The notes beneath the pieces are model-generated. The model worked only from the letters and a program-made list of their open reading frames with translations. It did no database searches and was not told the origin of the DNA. Positions 1 through 7,746 of a DNA stretch of 26,756 bases are shown here, in pieces. The stretch covers positions 1 through 26,756 of the forward strand of contig JANMDR010000192.1 in NCBI GenBank assembly GCA_031376425.1. The letters run 5' to 3'. Position 1 is the stretch's first letter, and each line of letters opens with the position of its first letter. This stretch comes from JANMDR01 sp031376425 (GTDB lineage: Bacteria > Pseudomonadota > Gammaproteobacteria > Burkholderiales > Usitatibacteraceae). A program made the position numbers and the translations under genes.

Positions 1-545
1 ACATCTCCCAGCTTTTCATATACCGGTAGTTGTTCGTTTTGTCGGATGGCTAAGGCTGCTTCAAGCTGCCCGCGCGATTGCATAATGTCGGCTATCTTGC
101 CTTTCGTTATCGCGATTTCGCGTACATCTCCCAGCTTTTCATACACCGGTAGTTCTTCGTTTTGTCGGATGGCTAAGGCTGCGTCAAGCTGCCCGCGCGA
201 TTGCATAATGTCGGCTATCTGGCCTTTCGTTATCGCGATTGCGCGTACATCTCCCAGTTTTTCATATACCGGTAGTTCTTCGTTTTGTCGGATGGCAAAG
301 GCTGCATAAAGCTGCCCGCGCGATTGCATAATGTCGGCTATCTTGCCTTTCGTTATCGCGATTGCGCGTACATCTCCCAGCTTTTCATATACCGGTAGTT
401 GTTCGTTTTGTCGGATGGCTAAGGCTGCGTCAAGCTGCCCGCGCGATTGCATAATGTCGGCTATCTTGCCTTTCGTTATCGCGATTGCGCGTACATCTCC
501 CAGTTTTTCATATACCGGTAGTTCTTCGTTTTGCCGGATGGTTAA
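1..545 (-). repeat. 123-bp near-identical tandem repeats (41-codon TPR units)
   Basis: Units begin at 1, 124, 247, 370 and 493, exactly 123 bp apart. The first four are complete; the fifth matches only to about 545 and then diverges, so it marks the N-terminal edge of the array. Units 1 and 4 differ at only 2 of 123 positions, and units 2 and 4 at 3. The period is a multiple of three, so copy-number change keeps the frame. The array continues past the window edge and its total copy number is not visible. Confidence 0.95.
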
Positions 546-1256
546 GGCGGCATCCCAATCTCCAATTGACTGAAGCAGATCGGCACGTTCATCTAATAGT
601 GACAGACGCACTGATTCATGCATTTCATTTTTGTCAATGGCTATAAGTTCATTGATTCTTTCATTTCGTGCTTGTTTATCAAGTGAAGTATTTTTCGGCA
701 ATTCGCGCCAAAATTCGCTAGCACTTGGCGGTTGTTCAACATCGACTGATGGAGCTTTGCTACGGAAATCAAACACCCCTGCGCGCCATGACCAAGCATC
801 GGGCGCGTTCCGCGCGATTTGTTCTACTGCAGTGCTAGACAGCCACCAAAGTAGGCGTGCATCGATATGTTCGGCCAGCGCATTGCGTCGGATATTGAGC
901 GCGGCGATATTGATGGGGTTAAACCAATCATCCGCATTAAATAAGTGGACAACTGACCCTGCTGGCACATTTTCCTGCAGCCAGTTTTCGAGACTTTCAA
1001 AACCTGCTGACCATTGAGGCTGCGATAAATCTACTCTAAAGACCTGCCGATCGGCAACCAGCATAGCCTGCTCGCAGAGATCAATTAAACGATCACGATA
1101 CAAACCATCCCTAACAACCGCAAAAAACAACTGAAACCGCGTGCGATAGGAAAGTGCTTTAATGAGCACCTGCCATTCCTCCTGATGCTGTGGCTCAACA
1201 AACGGCGTGACTGGATGGCCAGTAAAGCTGCTTATGCCGTTATCAACGGAGGTCAT
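1..1256 (-). CDS. TPR-repeat protein with possible degenerate NTPase-like N-terminal domain (3' end outside window)
   Basis: The reading frame is open from an ATG at 1256 to the left edge, giving 418 residues with no stop, so the C-terminus lies outside the window. Residues 1-170 form a globular domain with alternating hydrophobic strands and helices (VVHLFNADDWF near 103-112; APDAWSWRAGVFDF at 151-164). It has no Walker A loop, and I infer a degenerate STAND/AAA-like domain. From about residue 214 onward the protein is a chain of 41-residue TPR-like units (core IRQNEELPVYEKLGDVRAIA; ITKGKIADIMQSRGQLDAAL). TPR arrays normally bind protein partners. The start codon lies 2 nt after the stop of the upstream ATPase gene, so the two are almost certainly co-transcribed and translationally coupled. 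The TPR assignment is strong; the N-terminal assignment is tentative, and the function is unknown. Confidence 0.85.
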   Translation of the reverse strand, partial: MTSVDNGISSFTGHPVTPFVEPQHQEEWQVLIKALSYRTRFQLFFAVVRDGLYRDRLIDLCEQAMLVADRQVFRVDLSQPQWSAGFESLENWLQENVPAGSVVHLFNADDWFNPINIAALNIRRNALAEHIDARLLWWLSSTAVEQIARNAPDAWSWRAGVFDFRSKAPSVDVEQPPSASEFWRELPKNTSLDKQARNERINELIAIDKNEMHESVRLSLLDERADLLQSIGDWDAALTIRQNEELPVYEKLGDVRAIAITKGKIADIMQSRGQLDAALAIRQNEQLPVYEKLGDVRAIAITKGKIADIMQSRGQLYAAFAIRQNEELPVYEKLGDVRAIAITKGQIADIMQSRGQLDAALAIRQNEELPVYEKLGDVREIAITKGKIADIMQSRGQLEAALAIRQNEQLPVYEKLGD

Positions 1257-1258
1257 AG

Positions 1259-2623
1259 TTACGCTTTACCAAAAATCACCGCTGCTTCTTTTTCACGTAC
1301 CAAATCTGCGCGCGCCTTGCAATAACCTTCAAGATTTAATAAAACCGGATTGGTTGCACGCCATGAGCCATCGTTGTAATGCAGCAACGCCAAACGCCAT
1401 AATAGATTACGCGTGCGCTCATCGTTGCCCACATTGGCACCGTTACTCAAATCAACTTCTGCGAGCAGGCGATAATCTTCAGGCTGTAGCCAAAATCGAT
1501 AGTCTGCCGCTAATTTTGCTATCGCACCCTTGACGATATCGTCGCCAATAGGTAGCGCCCCGGCAGCTTCACAGGTCATTTGCAAAAGCCGCAGCATCTC
1601 ACGCGGGTGACCGCCACTGGTTTTAATCAATAATGATATTGTCGCCTCATCCGCAAATGCAGTTAGATCAATGCGCTTAGCTAAAATGTCATGCATTGCA
1701 CGCCAGCCGATATCGTTGCGCGTACCGTCTCGCTCATTCAGCTTAATAATTGGCAATACCAAATCTGAATCTAGCTTGCCATGGGTAGTGCCGCCGTATT
1801 TTAAAGAAATGGGTGCTGTATAAAGTACTAGAGCCTCAATAGCCAGCAGTTGTTCGGCATCGCTCACAAATAAACGCTGTGCATCGTCCATCGTCGTTTT
1901 ATCGGTTCCATCGACCAACAGTACGATGCGTTCAGCGAGCCCAGCTTCTTTAATTGCTTTTTCTGCGGCTCGCAGCAATTCATTAAACGCTTCAGCAAAT
2001 TGCGAAAATGATTTCTGCACAACCTCACGCATTGAAGTCTTATACACAGATGAGTTTTTAAATGTGGGGGTGAATTTCGCCATTAGCTTCAGTAATAGCG
2101 GTATGCCAAAACCAGCTTCTATTTCACCTTTTAATTCACTGGCAATTTCCCTTGTTTTCTCATCAGAAAATACCTGTTCTGTGAACCATAATTGCATTTT
2201 TGTAAACGCTGCTACATCCAGAGGCAGTTGCCGCGCCGCAAGATCGCGAACCACGGCATTGGCAAGTGCCATCAACATATCCGAATAGCGTAAGTTATTG
2301 ATATCAATTTCGCCACGTACATTGAGCAAAATGGGATAGAGTTTTTTACCCGTTTTAAGCGTTGCACAAAACCGTTTTAGCTCAGTGGATTTGCCGCCAC
2401 CGATAGGACCAAACAATAAAACATGTTTTTTTGTTGTTGGATAAAAATCTTGGGTAGCCAGATCGAGTCCAAATTTAATAGCCATGCGTCCCTGTGTGCT
2501 ACCGCCACCGCGAGCGGCGTCAGTATCCACAAAACGAGGATCATCCGGTTCAATGGCTTCGTCAAAATTTAGTTTTTGCAAAACTTCCAAAGGATGTTTT
2601 GGCACCACATAGGGCATGTTCAT
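1259..2623 (-). CDS. STAND-like P-loop ATPase
   Basis: A 454-residue protein. The Walker A loop is GPIGGGKST at residues 72-80, and a Walker B-like strand IVLLVD is at 233-238 followed by G-T-D. A GHP motif (SGGHPREMLRLL, around 336-347) matches the GxP signature of the STAND branch of AAA+-related ATPases. A winged-helix-like tail follows (LLWRLALLHYNDGSWRATN, around 407-425). STAND ATPases typically act as ligand-triggered switches that oligomerise, often with a repeat-containing sensor; here the repeats are on the separate protein encoded immediately downstream. Upstream of the ATG there is a modest GGA ribosome site. A 166-bp gap separates it from the preceding same-strand hydrolase gene, so it may have its own promoter, but I see no convincing -35. 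The ATPase fold is secure; the biological role is inferred. Confidence 0.85.
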   Translation of the reverse strand: MNMPYVVPKHPLEVLQKLNFDEAIEPDDPRFVDTDAARGGGSTQGRMAIKFGLDLATQDFYPTTKKHVLLFGPIGGGKSTELKRFCATLKTGKKLYPILLNVRGEIDINNLRYSDMLMALANAVVRDLAARQLPLDVAAFTKMQLWFTEQVFSDEKTREIASELKGEIEAGFGIPLLLKLMAKFTPTFKNSSVYKTSMREVVQKSFSQFAEAFNELLRAAEKAIKEAGLAERIVLLVDGTDKTTMDDAQRLFVSDAEQLLAIEALVLYTAPISLKYGGTTHGKLDSDLVLPIIKLNERDGTRNDIGWRAMHDILAKRIDLTAFADEATISLLIKTSGGHPREMLRLLQMTCEAAGALPIGDDIVKGAIAKLAADYRFWLQPEDYRLLAEVDLSNGANVGNDERTRNLLWRLALLHYNDGSWRATNPVLLNLEGYCKARADLVREKEAAVIFGKA

Positions 2624-2789
2624 TTTTATTCCAAAGCGAATTACGCTGGGGTATTAAGGTCAAATCGGCTCGCACGAAACCGCGCCTGCAACAAGCGGAG
2701 CATTCAAGCAACTAAAAACTAATCTATGACTATAACAAATTGACTCTCGTCTGCGTAGTATCTCGCTATTGATTACTCCCAAACAAAAG

Positions 2790-3920
2790 TTACTTCAGTT
2801 GCGCTTTCAACCGCGCCCCCACTGCTTGCGCAATCCGATACATGCCTAAATCACTGGGGTGAATGCCGTCTACTGAGCTTTCGCTGGGCGCACTGCCAGC
2901 GCCTAGCATGGCTTCGGCGGTGATGAGGGATACTGTGCCTGCCTTTGCGGTATTTAATATTGTTACCGCACGGTTAAGTGCTTCGTTGCGCTTGCTGTAT
3001 AGCTCTTGGCGGGCGGGTTTTTGATGAGCGTCGGCGTATTCGATATGTTCGGCCAAAATAATGGGCGCATCGGGGTTATTTTTTCTAATGGCTGCTACCA
3101 ATAACAAGGTGCGTGCTTCAATATCACCTACTTGCATATTGGGTAGGCAATCAATCACAAAGGCTTGAGCGCGAATGCTGGCGATAATGTTCACCATTGC
3201 TGGTTCCATTTGACAGGAGCCGGAGAAGCCCATATTTAAGGCATCTACAGACAATGCGCGCGCCACCTGCGCGGGGTAGGCCATGCCGGGGCGTGATGCT
3301 ACTGCACCTTGGACAATGGAGGTACCGTAAAACACGACCGGCAGTTTTGCTTTGGTAAGCGTGGGTGCATCAATGCTGGCTTCAACCGGCACACCAATTT
3401 CTACCCGCGAAACGCCATTGTAGAGCGGCAAATGCAGCCGATATTCGCGCTTGCCTGGCTTTAAGCGCGTGGCAATTTCAACGTCATTTTCTATCGCTAA
3501 TTTAGGAATACCAACGGCTAAAAACCGCCATGCGGTGTTTTCGCCCTCCATCTCACGCACATATAAATCTACGCCACTCACACCTGTTGCTGGCATATTG
3601 TGAAGGCTAAATTTGTCGCGCCGCAATGTCCAACTGGCACGAATGGTGGTGGCGTCGGTAATAAAACGCACGCTCAACCCTGCGGAATCTTCTGATAGTT
3701 CCCATATTTTGCTACTTACCGCGCTTTTGGCTTCCGCTGGTAGCCGATCATACGGCGTTGCGGTTTTGGTGAAGGCACGCCCCTCAACGAGCAAAGTGGT
3801 GGCATCGCGCCATTGCATGGTTGCAGGTGGCGTTTGCGTTTGCGCAACCGCTAATGGAACGAACCCACCAGCCAAAAGCATCACCGCTATCACCACATAA
3901 CTTTTTAGAGTTTGATTCAC
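2790..3920 (-). CDS. Secreted SGNH/GDSL-family hydrolase
   Basis: A 376-residue protein with a clear signal peptide (hydrophobic VVIAVMLLAGGFVPLAVAQ, cleavage probably after about residue 26), so it should act in the periplasm or outside the cell. The N-terminal half (about 35-185) is a beta-rich region of the type that precedes the catalytic domain in two-part SGNH hydrolases. The catalytic half has the conserved blocks: GTSIVQG (Ser201), NMGFSGS (Gly231 region), CLPN (Asn261) and DGIHPSD (Asp351 and His354). Such enzymes are esterases or acyl-ester hydrolases on carbohydrates or lipids; the substrate cannot be read from sequence. It lies between the groEL terminator and the ATPase gene on the same strand, with no sign of a shared function. 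Confidence 0.85.
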   Translation of the reverse strand: MNQTLKSYVVIAVMLLAGGFVPLAVAQTQTPPATMQWRDATTLLVEGRAFTKTATPYDRLPAEAKSAVSSKIWELSEDSAGLSVRFITDATTIRASWTLRRDKFSLHNMPATGVSGVDLYVREMEGENTAWRFLAVGIPKLAIENDVEIATRLKPGKREYRLHLPLYNGVSRVEIGVPVEASIDAPTLTKAKLPVVFYGTSIVQGAVASRPGMAYPAQVARALSVDALNMGFSGSCQMEPAMVNIIASIRAQAFVIDCLPNMQVGDIEARTLLLVAAIRKNNPDAPIILAEHIEYADAHQKPARQELYSKRNEALNRAVTILNTAKAGTVSLITAEAMLGAGSAPSESSVDGIHPSDLGMYRIAQAVGARLKAQLK

Positions 3921-4008
3921 TCAGCACCCAGCTTAATAATAATATCGCAGAAGTTTAACGCTTCGCCGCGTTCAAAGGGTAGATGCCAACAAATTAGCTC
4001 CGCAAAAA

Positions 4009-4040
4009 TACAAAAAGCCCAGTTACCTGGGCTTTTTGTA
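4009..4040 (-). terminator. Intrinsic terminator after groEL
   Basis: A perfect 14-bp stem (4009-4022 with 4027-4040) encloses a 4-base loop. Read on the minus strand, the second arm ends in a T-run and is followed by another T-run. It lies about 40 bp past the groEL stop. The arms start and end with A/T runs, so it could work in both directions. Confidence 0.9.
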
Positions 4041-4081
4041 TTCGAACAATCTGAAGCAATAATGTTTGGTTTAACCCAACA

Positions 4082-5734
4082 TTACATATCCATACCGCCC
4101 ATGCCACCCATACCGCCACCGCCCATGCCGCCGCCCATACCACCGGCTGAGTCATCTTTTGGAAGCTCGGCCACCATTGCATCGGTGGTTAGCATTAGGG
4201 ATGCAACAGACGCTGCATTTTGCAATGCATAACGGGTTACTTTAGTTGGGTCTAGTACGCCTAGCTCAACCATGTCGCCGTATTCGCCTGTGGATGCGTT
4301 GTAACCAAAGTTACCCTTACCTTCTAGCACTTTGTTTACGACTACGCTTGGCTCGTCGCCGGCGTTTTGGGCAATCATACGTAGCGGCTCTTCAACAGCA
4401 CGCATGATAATTTTGATACCCGCATCTTGCTCAGCGTTGTCGCCTTTAATCTTGCCAGCGTTTGCACGGGCGCGTAACAATGCTACGCCGCCGCCTGCAA
4501 CAATACCTTCTTCAACGGCTGCACGGGTAGCGTGTAGCGCGTCTTCAACGCGGGCTTTCTTCTCTTTCATTTCAACTTCTGTGGCTGCGCCAACACGAAT
4601 CACAGCAACACCGCCAGCCAATTTGGCTACGCGCTCTTGCAGCTTTTCTTTGTCATAGTCAGAAGTAGCATCATCAATTTGCTTACGTACTGTGGCTACG
4701 CGCGCTTTGATGGTTTCTTCGTCGCCTGCACCGTCGATAATCGTGGTGTTTTCTTTACCCACTTCAATCTTCTTGGCGCGACCTAGGTCGTTAAGGGTTA
4801 CGTTCTCAAGCTTCAAGCCCAATTCTTCAGCAATCACGGTACCGCCAGTCAAAATAGCGATATCTTCAAGCATGGCTTTACGACGATCACCAAAACCAGG
4901 TGCCTTAACAGCAGTGGTTTTCAAAATGCCGCGAATATTGTTAACAACCAATGTTGCCAATGCCTCGCCATCAACATCTTCAGCGATGATAAGCAATGGA
5001 CGGCCAGCTTTCGCTACTTGTTCTAGCACCGGCAGCAAATCGCGAATGTTCGAGATTTTCTTGTCGTGCAACAAGATAAACGGCTCTTCCAAGTTTGAAA
5101 CTTGCTTATCTGGATTGTTGATGAAGTATGGGGACAAATAACCACGATCAAACTGCATACCTTCAACAACTTCCAACTCGTTTTCGAGCGATTTACCGTC
5201 TTCAACAGTAATTACGCCTTCTTTGCCCACTTTTTCCATCGCGTCAGAAATAATCTTGCCGATATCTGGATCAGAGTTAGCTGAAATAGCACCAACTTGG
5301 GCGATTTCTTTGTTAGTTGTGGTTGGCTTGGAAATTTTCTTTAGCTCGGCCACAATCGCTACAACAGCTTTGTCGATACCGCGCTTCAAGTCCATTGGAT
5401 TCATGCCAGCGGCAACATACTTCATGCCTTCAACGATGATAGCTTGTGCCAACACGGTTGCGGTTGTTGTACCGTCACCAGCAACGTCGGAGGTTTTCGA
5501 CGCAACGTCTTTAACCAACTGCGCACCCATGTTTTCAAACTTGTCTTTAAGCTCGATTTCTTTAGCAACCGAAACACCGTCTTTAGTGATGGTGGGTGCG
5601 CCAAAGCTCCGCTCTAGCACTACGTTACGACCCTTAGGGCCAAGGGTTACTTTAACAGCGTTAGCTAAAACGTTAACACCGTGAACCATGCGGGCGCGGG
5701 CTTCGCCGCCAAATTTAACTTCTTTTGCAGCCAT
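4082..5734 (-). CDS. groEL: Chaperonin GroEL (60 kDa)
   Basis: 550 residues, the normal length. The ATP-site signature GDGTTT is at residues 86-91 (Asp87), the N-terminus MAAKEVKFGGEAR is typical, and the C-terminus is the usual Gly/Met-rich tail ending in GGMGGMDM. GroEL forms the double-ring cytoplasmic cage that folds client proteins with ATP and the GroES lid. It lies 82 bp downstream of groES in the same operon and is followed by a strong terminator. Regulation should follow the CIRCE element upstream of groES. Confidence 0.99.
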   Translation of the reverse strand: MAAKEVKFGGEARARMVHGVNVLANAVKVTLGPKGRNVVLERSFGAPTITKDGVSVAKEIELKDKFENMGAQLVKDVASKTSDVAGDGTTTATVLAQAIIVEGMKYVAAGMNPMDLKRGIDKAVVAIVAELKKISKPTTTNKEIAQVGAISANSDPDIGKIISDAMEKVGKEGVITVEDGKSLENELEVVEGMQFDRGYLSPYFINNPDKQVSNLEEPFILLHDKKISNIRDLLPVLEQVAKAGRPLLIIAEDVDGEALATLVVNNIRGILKTTAVKAPGFGDRRKAMLEDIAILTGGTVIAEELGLKLENVTLNDLGRAKKIEVGKENTTIIDGAGDEETIKARVATVRKQIDDATSDYDKEKLQERVAKLAGGVAVIRVGAATEVEMKEKKARVEDALHATRAAVEEGIVAGGGVALLRARANAGKIKGDNAEQDAGIKIIMRAVEEPLRMIAQNAGDEPSVVVNKVLEGKGNFGYNASTGEYGDMVELGVLDPTKVTRYALQNAASVASLMLTTDAMVAELPKDDSAGGMGGGMGGGGMGGMGGMDM

Positions 5735-5816
5735 GATATTTGCCTCTTTAGAAAATATTTAAAAATTGAAGATGCCTGATTTTAAAAGCGTAACAAATTA
5801 AGTGGTACTAACTAAC

Positions 5817-6107
5817 TTATTTTGTAACAACAGCCATAATGTCTTCTTCACGCATCACCAGAAGATCATCGCCATCCACTTTAACGGTGGTGCCAGCGTA
5901 CTTACCGAACAACACGCGGTCGCCCACTTTTACGTCAACTGGAGACAATTTACCATCTTCATTCTTCTTACCGGGACCTACAGCCAATACTTCACCTTGA
6001 TCTGGTTTTTCAGCAACAGTGTCAGGAATCACGATACCGGAGGCGGTTTTCCGCTCTTCTTCCAAACGCTTTACGATCACACGATCATGCAAGGGACGTA
6101 GTTTCAT
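5817..6107 (-). CDS. groES: Co-chaperonin GroES (10 kDa)
   Basis: 96 residues, beginning MKLRPLHDRVIVKRLEEERK and carrying the mobile-loop region ERKTASGIVIPD (about residues 18-29) that binds GroEL. It forms the heptameric lid of the chaperonin cage. A strong ribosome site (AGGAG) lies 7 nt upstream of the ATG. It is the first gene of the groES-groEL operon, with a leader of roughly 115 nt that contains a 7-bp hairpin (6128-6134 with 6139-6145). Confidence 0.99.
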   Translation of the reverse strand: MKLRPLHDRVIVKRLEEERKTASGIVIPDTVAEKPDQGEVLAVGPGKKNEDGKLSPVDVKVGDRVLFGKYAGTTVKVDGDDLLVMREEDIMAVVTK

Positions 6108-6203
6108 TACTCACTCCTAGGGTTAAGTTCCTGATTTATCAGGAAAAAGTTACAAAAAAAACGGTGTGGATGAACGTACAAAGCGCAATTGTTCGCACTT
6201 TTG

Positions 6204-6257
6204 TTAGCACTCACCCAGTACGAGTGCTAATATAAGTCCAATTAAGTGAAATTTCAA
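6204..6257 (-). promoter_or_regulatory. groESL sigma-70 promoter with overlapping CIRCE operator
   Basis: CIRCE occupies 6204-6230 and is perfect: TTAGCACTC, nine bases, GAGTGCTAA. On the minus strand the -35 is TTGAAA (6252-6257), the spacer is 17 bp and the -10 is TATATT (6229-6234). The operator begins inside the -10 and covers the expected start site, the usual placement for HrcA repression relieved by heat shock. hrcA itself is not in the window. Confidence 0.95.
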
Positions 6258-6284
6258 GTGCGGCGTTCGAAAATATAGCGCGTA

Positions 6285-6325
6285 AATGGCTGAAGATACC
6301 CTATTAACAGGTATCTTCAGCCATT
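6285..6325. repeat. 16-bp perfect inverted repeat upstream of the groES promoter
   Basis: Arms 6285-6300 and 6310-6325 pair perfectly around a 9-base loop. Neither side is followed by a clear T-run, so it is not a convincing intrinsic terminator. It sits about 28 bp upstream of the groESL -35 and about 120 bp past the end of the DUF2167 operon, and could be a weak transcript end or a protein-binding site. Confidence 0.7.
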
Positions 6326-6443
6326 ACTTCAATAAAATAGCCGTCTACAGGCATTAGTCGCTGAAACCGCCTGTTATTGCTCGAAATTTAGCGTGTTAAA
6401 TAAATTTAAAGCGGTTTAAAAGTAATCAACTTTCCGAAAACAA
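6326..6443. other. Non-coding stretch between the protease-like remnant and the groESL promoter region
   Basis: No coding frame with a start and a recognisable product is visible here. A short inverted pair AAACCGC (about 6364) and GCGGTTT (about 6412) is present. It may be the scar of whatever removed the rest of the M50-like gene upstream. Confidence 0.4.
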
Positions 6444-6578
6444 TCACACAAAACCTGCAGCATAGCGCCAGCCGTACATAAGTGAATACGCAAAAACGGA
6501 TAACAACATTGTGCCGCCCGTAAGCGCTACCTTGCCAAGTTTGCCTGCCGCAAATAAATAGGCTAATAGCTTTAACAT
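6444..6578 (-). pseudogene. Truncated N-terminus of a site-2-protease-like (M50) membrane protein
   Basis: A 44-codon frame starts with ATG at 6578, 3 nt after the stop of the DUF2167 gene, with a good ribosome site (AAGGAAG) in that gene's end. It reads MLKLLAYLFAAGKLGKVALT, then a hydrophobic helix ending GWRYAAGFV, then TGA. From memory of the family, M50 metallopeptidases encoded next to DUF2167 proteins begin with a similar GKLGK...LTGGTMLLS segment and continue into a helix bearing HExxH. Here the frame stops before that helix, and neither alternative frame continues it. It may be a remnant left by deletion, or a genuine small membrane protein. The reading frame is certain; the homology is recalled, not searched. 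Confidence 0.55.
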
Positions 6579-6581
6579 GGT

Positions 6582-7547
6582 TTAGTCTTCCTTTTTACGG
6601 CCAAATAATTTTACTGCTCCGGCTAAAAGTGCTGCGCCGCCGAAAATAAATATTTTGGCAAATTTCAGGAAAAACGCACCAATCACAGCAAGCAGCCCAA
6701 GTTTTTTGGCTGCTGCACCTGCAACCAAGGCAGCTAGGCCATATTCCGCCACTTTATCGGTTGATGCATTGAAATCACTATATTTTTTGCCTTCGATAAA
6801 ATTAAGCTCACTCAGAAGACGTTGCGCCACCACTTTTTCACTTTCAATAGTAGAGGCGTCGGTAACCAAATTTAATGAGATATAGCCTTCACGACCCAAG
6901 GCATAAGTGTTGTAATTCACGCCTTTTTCAGCCGTTGCAGGTGCACCTTTATCGCTCGATAAAATCGACCATACGAGCCTGTGCTTAGTGGCATCGTAGT
7001 TTGGTTTCTCAATCCAACCTTCCACTAGCATTTCTGGGAAGCCACGGCTTTTTCGCTCGGCGTTAGCGGCTTCGGTGCCTTCTTTAATATTTTTTAATAA
7101 CTCATCGGCCTTCCAATCTTTGGCATCATCATCCTTCACATATCCAGAAGGTGCATAAGTAGCCACCACCATCCAGCCAGCCTGTGAAGTCTGTGGCGGG
7201 AAAATGATTCCCATCACGTCACCGCCGCCGCTATTTCCCATCGCCCGCAATATTGATTTTGCTTGCTGCCCAGGAATAAAAACATAGTCGGCTGGTAACT
7301 TCAGTTTGGCTTGCCCGCCTAATGCTACTTCTGCCGGGCCAAAAGTAGCAACCGCCTGCGCAGCCTTCATCGCCGTTTCAAATTCGCTTATCGCCGGTTT
7401 CGCATCCGGTGCACCTGCCTGTGCGGATACATGGCCGACCAAAAGCATAGGCAGCAATATCAGCAAACGTGAAACAGCCACGAATAGCTTGCGCAAAAAT
7501 AATGTCGCAAAAAGTCCATTCCACGAAGTGGTGAAAGAAGTGTTCAT
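6582..7547 (-). CDS. DUF2167 family membrane protein
   Basis: 321 residues. A hydrophobic N-terminal segment (about 26-43, RLLILLPMLLVGHVSAQA) looks like a signal peptide. The central region contains the DUF2167 pattern: GPAEVALGGQAKLKLPADYVF around 70-90, FPPQTSQAGWMVVATYAPSG, and a later WS..SSDKG..NYNTYALGREGY stretch. The C-terminus has two hydrophobic helices and ends in a basic tail RKKED, so the protein is anchored in the inner membrane with its main domain probably outside. A ribosome site AGGGA precedes the ATG. The function of the family is unknown. It heads a two-gene unit with the truncated protease-like ORF. Confidence 0.8.
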   Translation of the reverse strand: MNTSFTTSWNGLFATLFLRKLFVAVSRLLILLPMLLVGHVSAQAGAPDAKPAISEFETAMKAAQAVATFGPAEVALGGQAKLKLPADYVFIPGQQAKSILRAMGNSGGGDVMGIIFPPQTSQAGWMVVATYAPSGYVKDDDAKDWKADELLKNIKEGTEAANAERKSRGFPEMLVEGWIEKPNYDATKHRLVWSILSSDKGAPATAEKGVNYNTYALGREGYISLNLVTDASTIESEKVVAQRLLSELNFIEGKKYSDFNASTDKVAEYGLAALVAGAAAKKLGLLAVIGAFFLKFAKIFIFGGAALLAGAVKLFGRKKED

Positions 7548-7746
7548 GATTTATCCCTTATTCAAGTAAACCTATCGTCTTCGCGATAGATTTTGGCGGT
7601 GGTAGCAATAGCAGCAATGGCCGAAAGTTAAAAAATACATTCTATTTTGAAGTCACCATTCAGTTTAACCCTAAGAAGCAACAGTAATCTAAAATAATTG
7701 TCGCCTAAAGACTATACTTACTACTTTTGAATTTTGAGCCTGCGCC

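Noticed and set aside
1..545. Regular repeats considered as a CRISPR array
   Set aside because: The 123-bp units are contiguous with no unique spacers and encode an in-frame TPR protein on the minus strand.
46..573. Plus-strand open frames across the repeat array (Ser/Cys-rich peptides)
   Set aside because: They are antisense shadows of the TPR repeats; the minus-strand frame continues into a structured N-terminal domain and is coupled to the ATPase gene.
631..1017. Plus-strand 128-residue frame
   Set aside because: Antisense to the N-terminal domain of the TPR protein; no recognisable domain and no ribosome site worth noting.
2705..2740. Possible minus-strand promoter for the ATPase-TPR pair (TATAGT as -10)
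   Set aside because: At 17-bp spacing the -35 position is poor, so I did not list it as a feature.
7690..7720. Possible dcp promoter with TATACT as -10
   Set aside because: No acceptable -35 at 16-18 bp and no extended -10, so the call is not supported.
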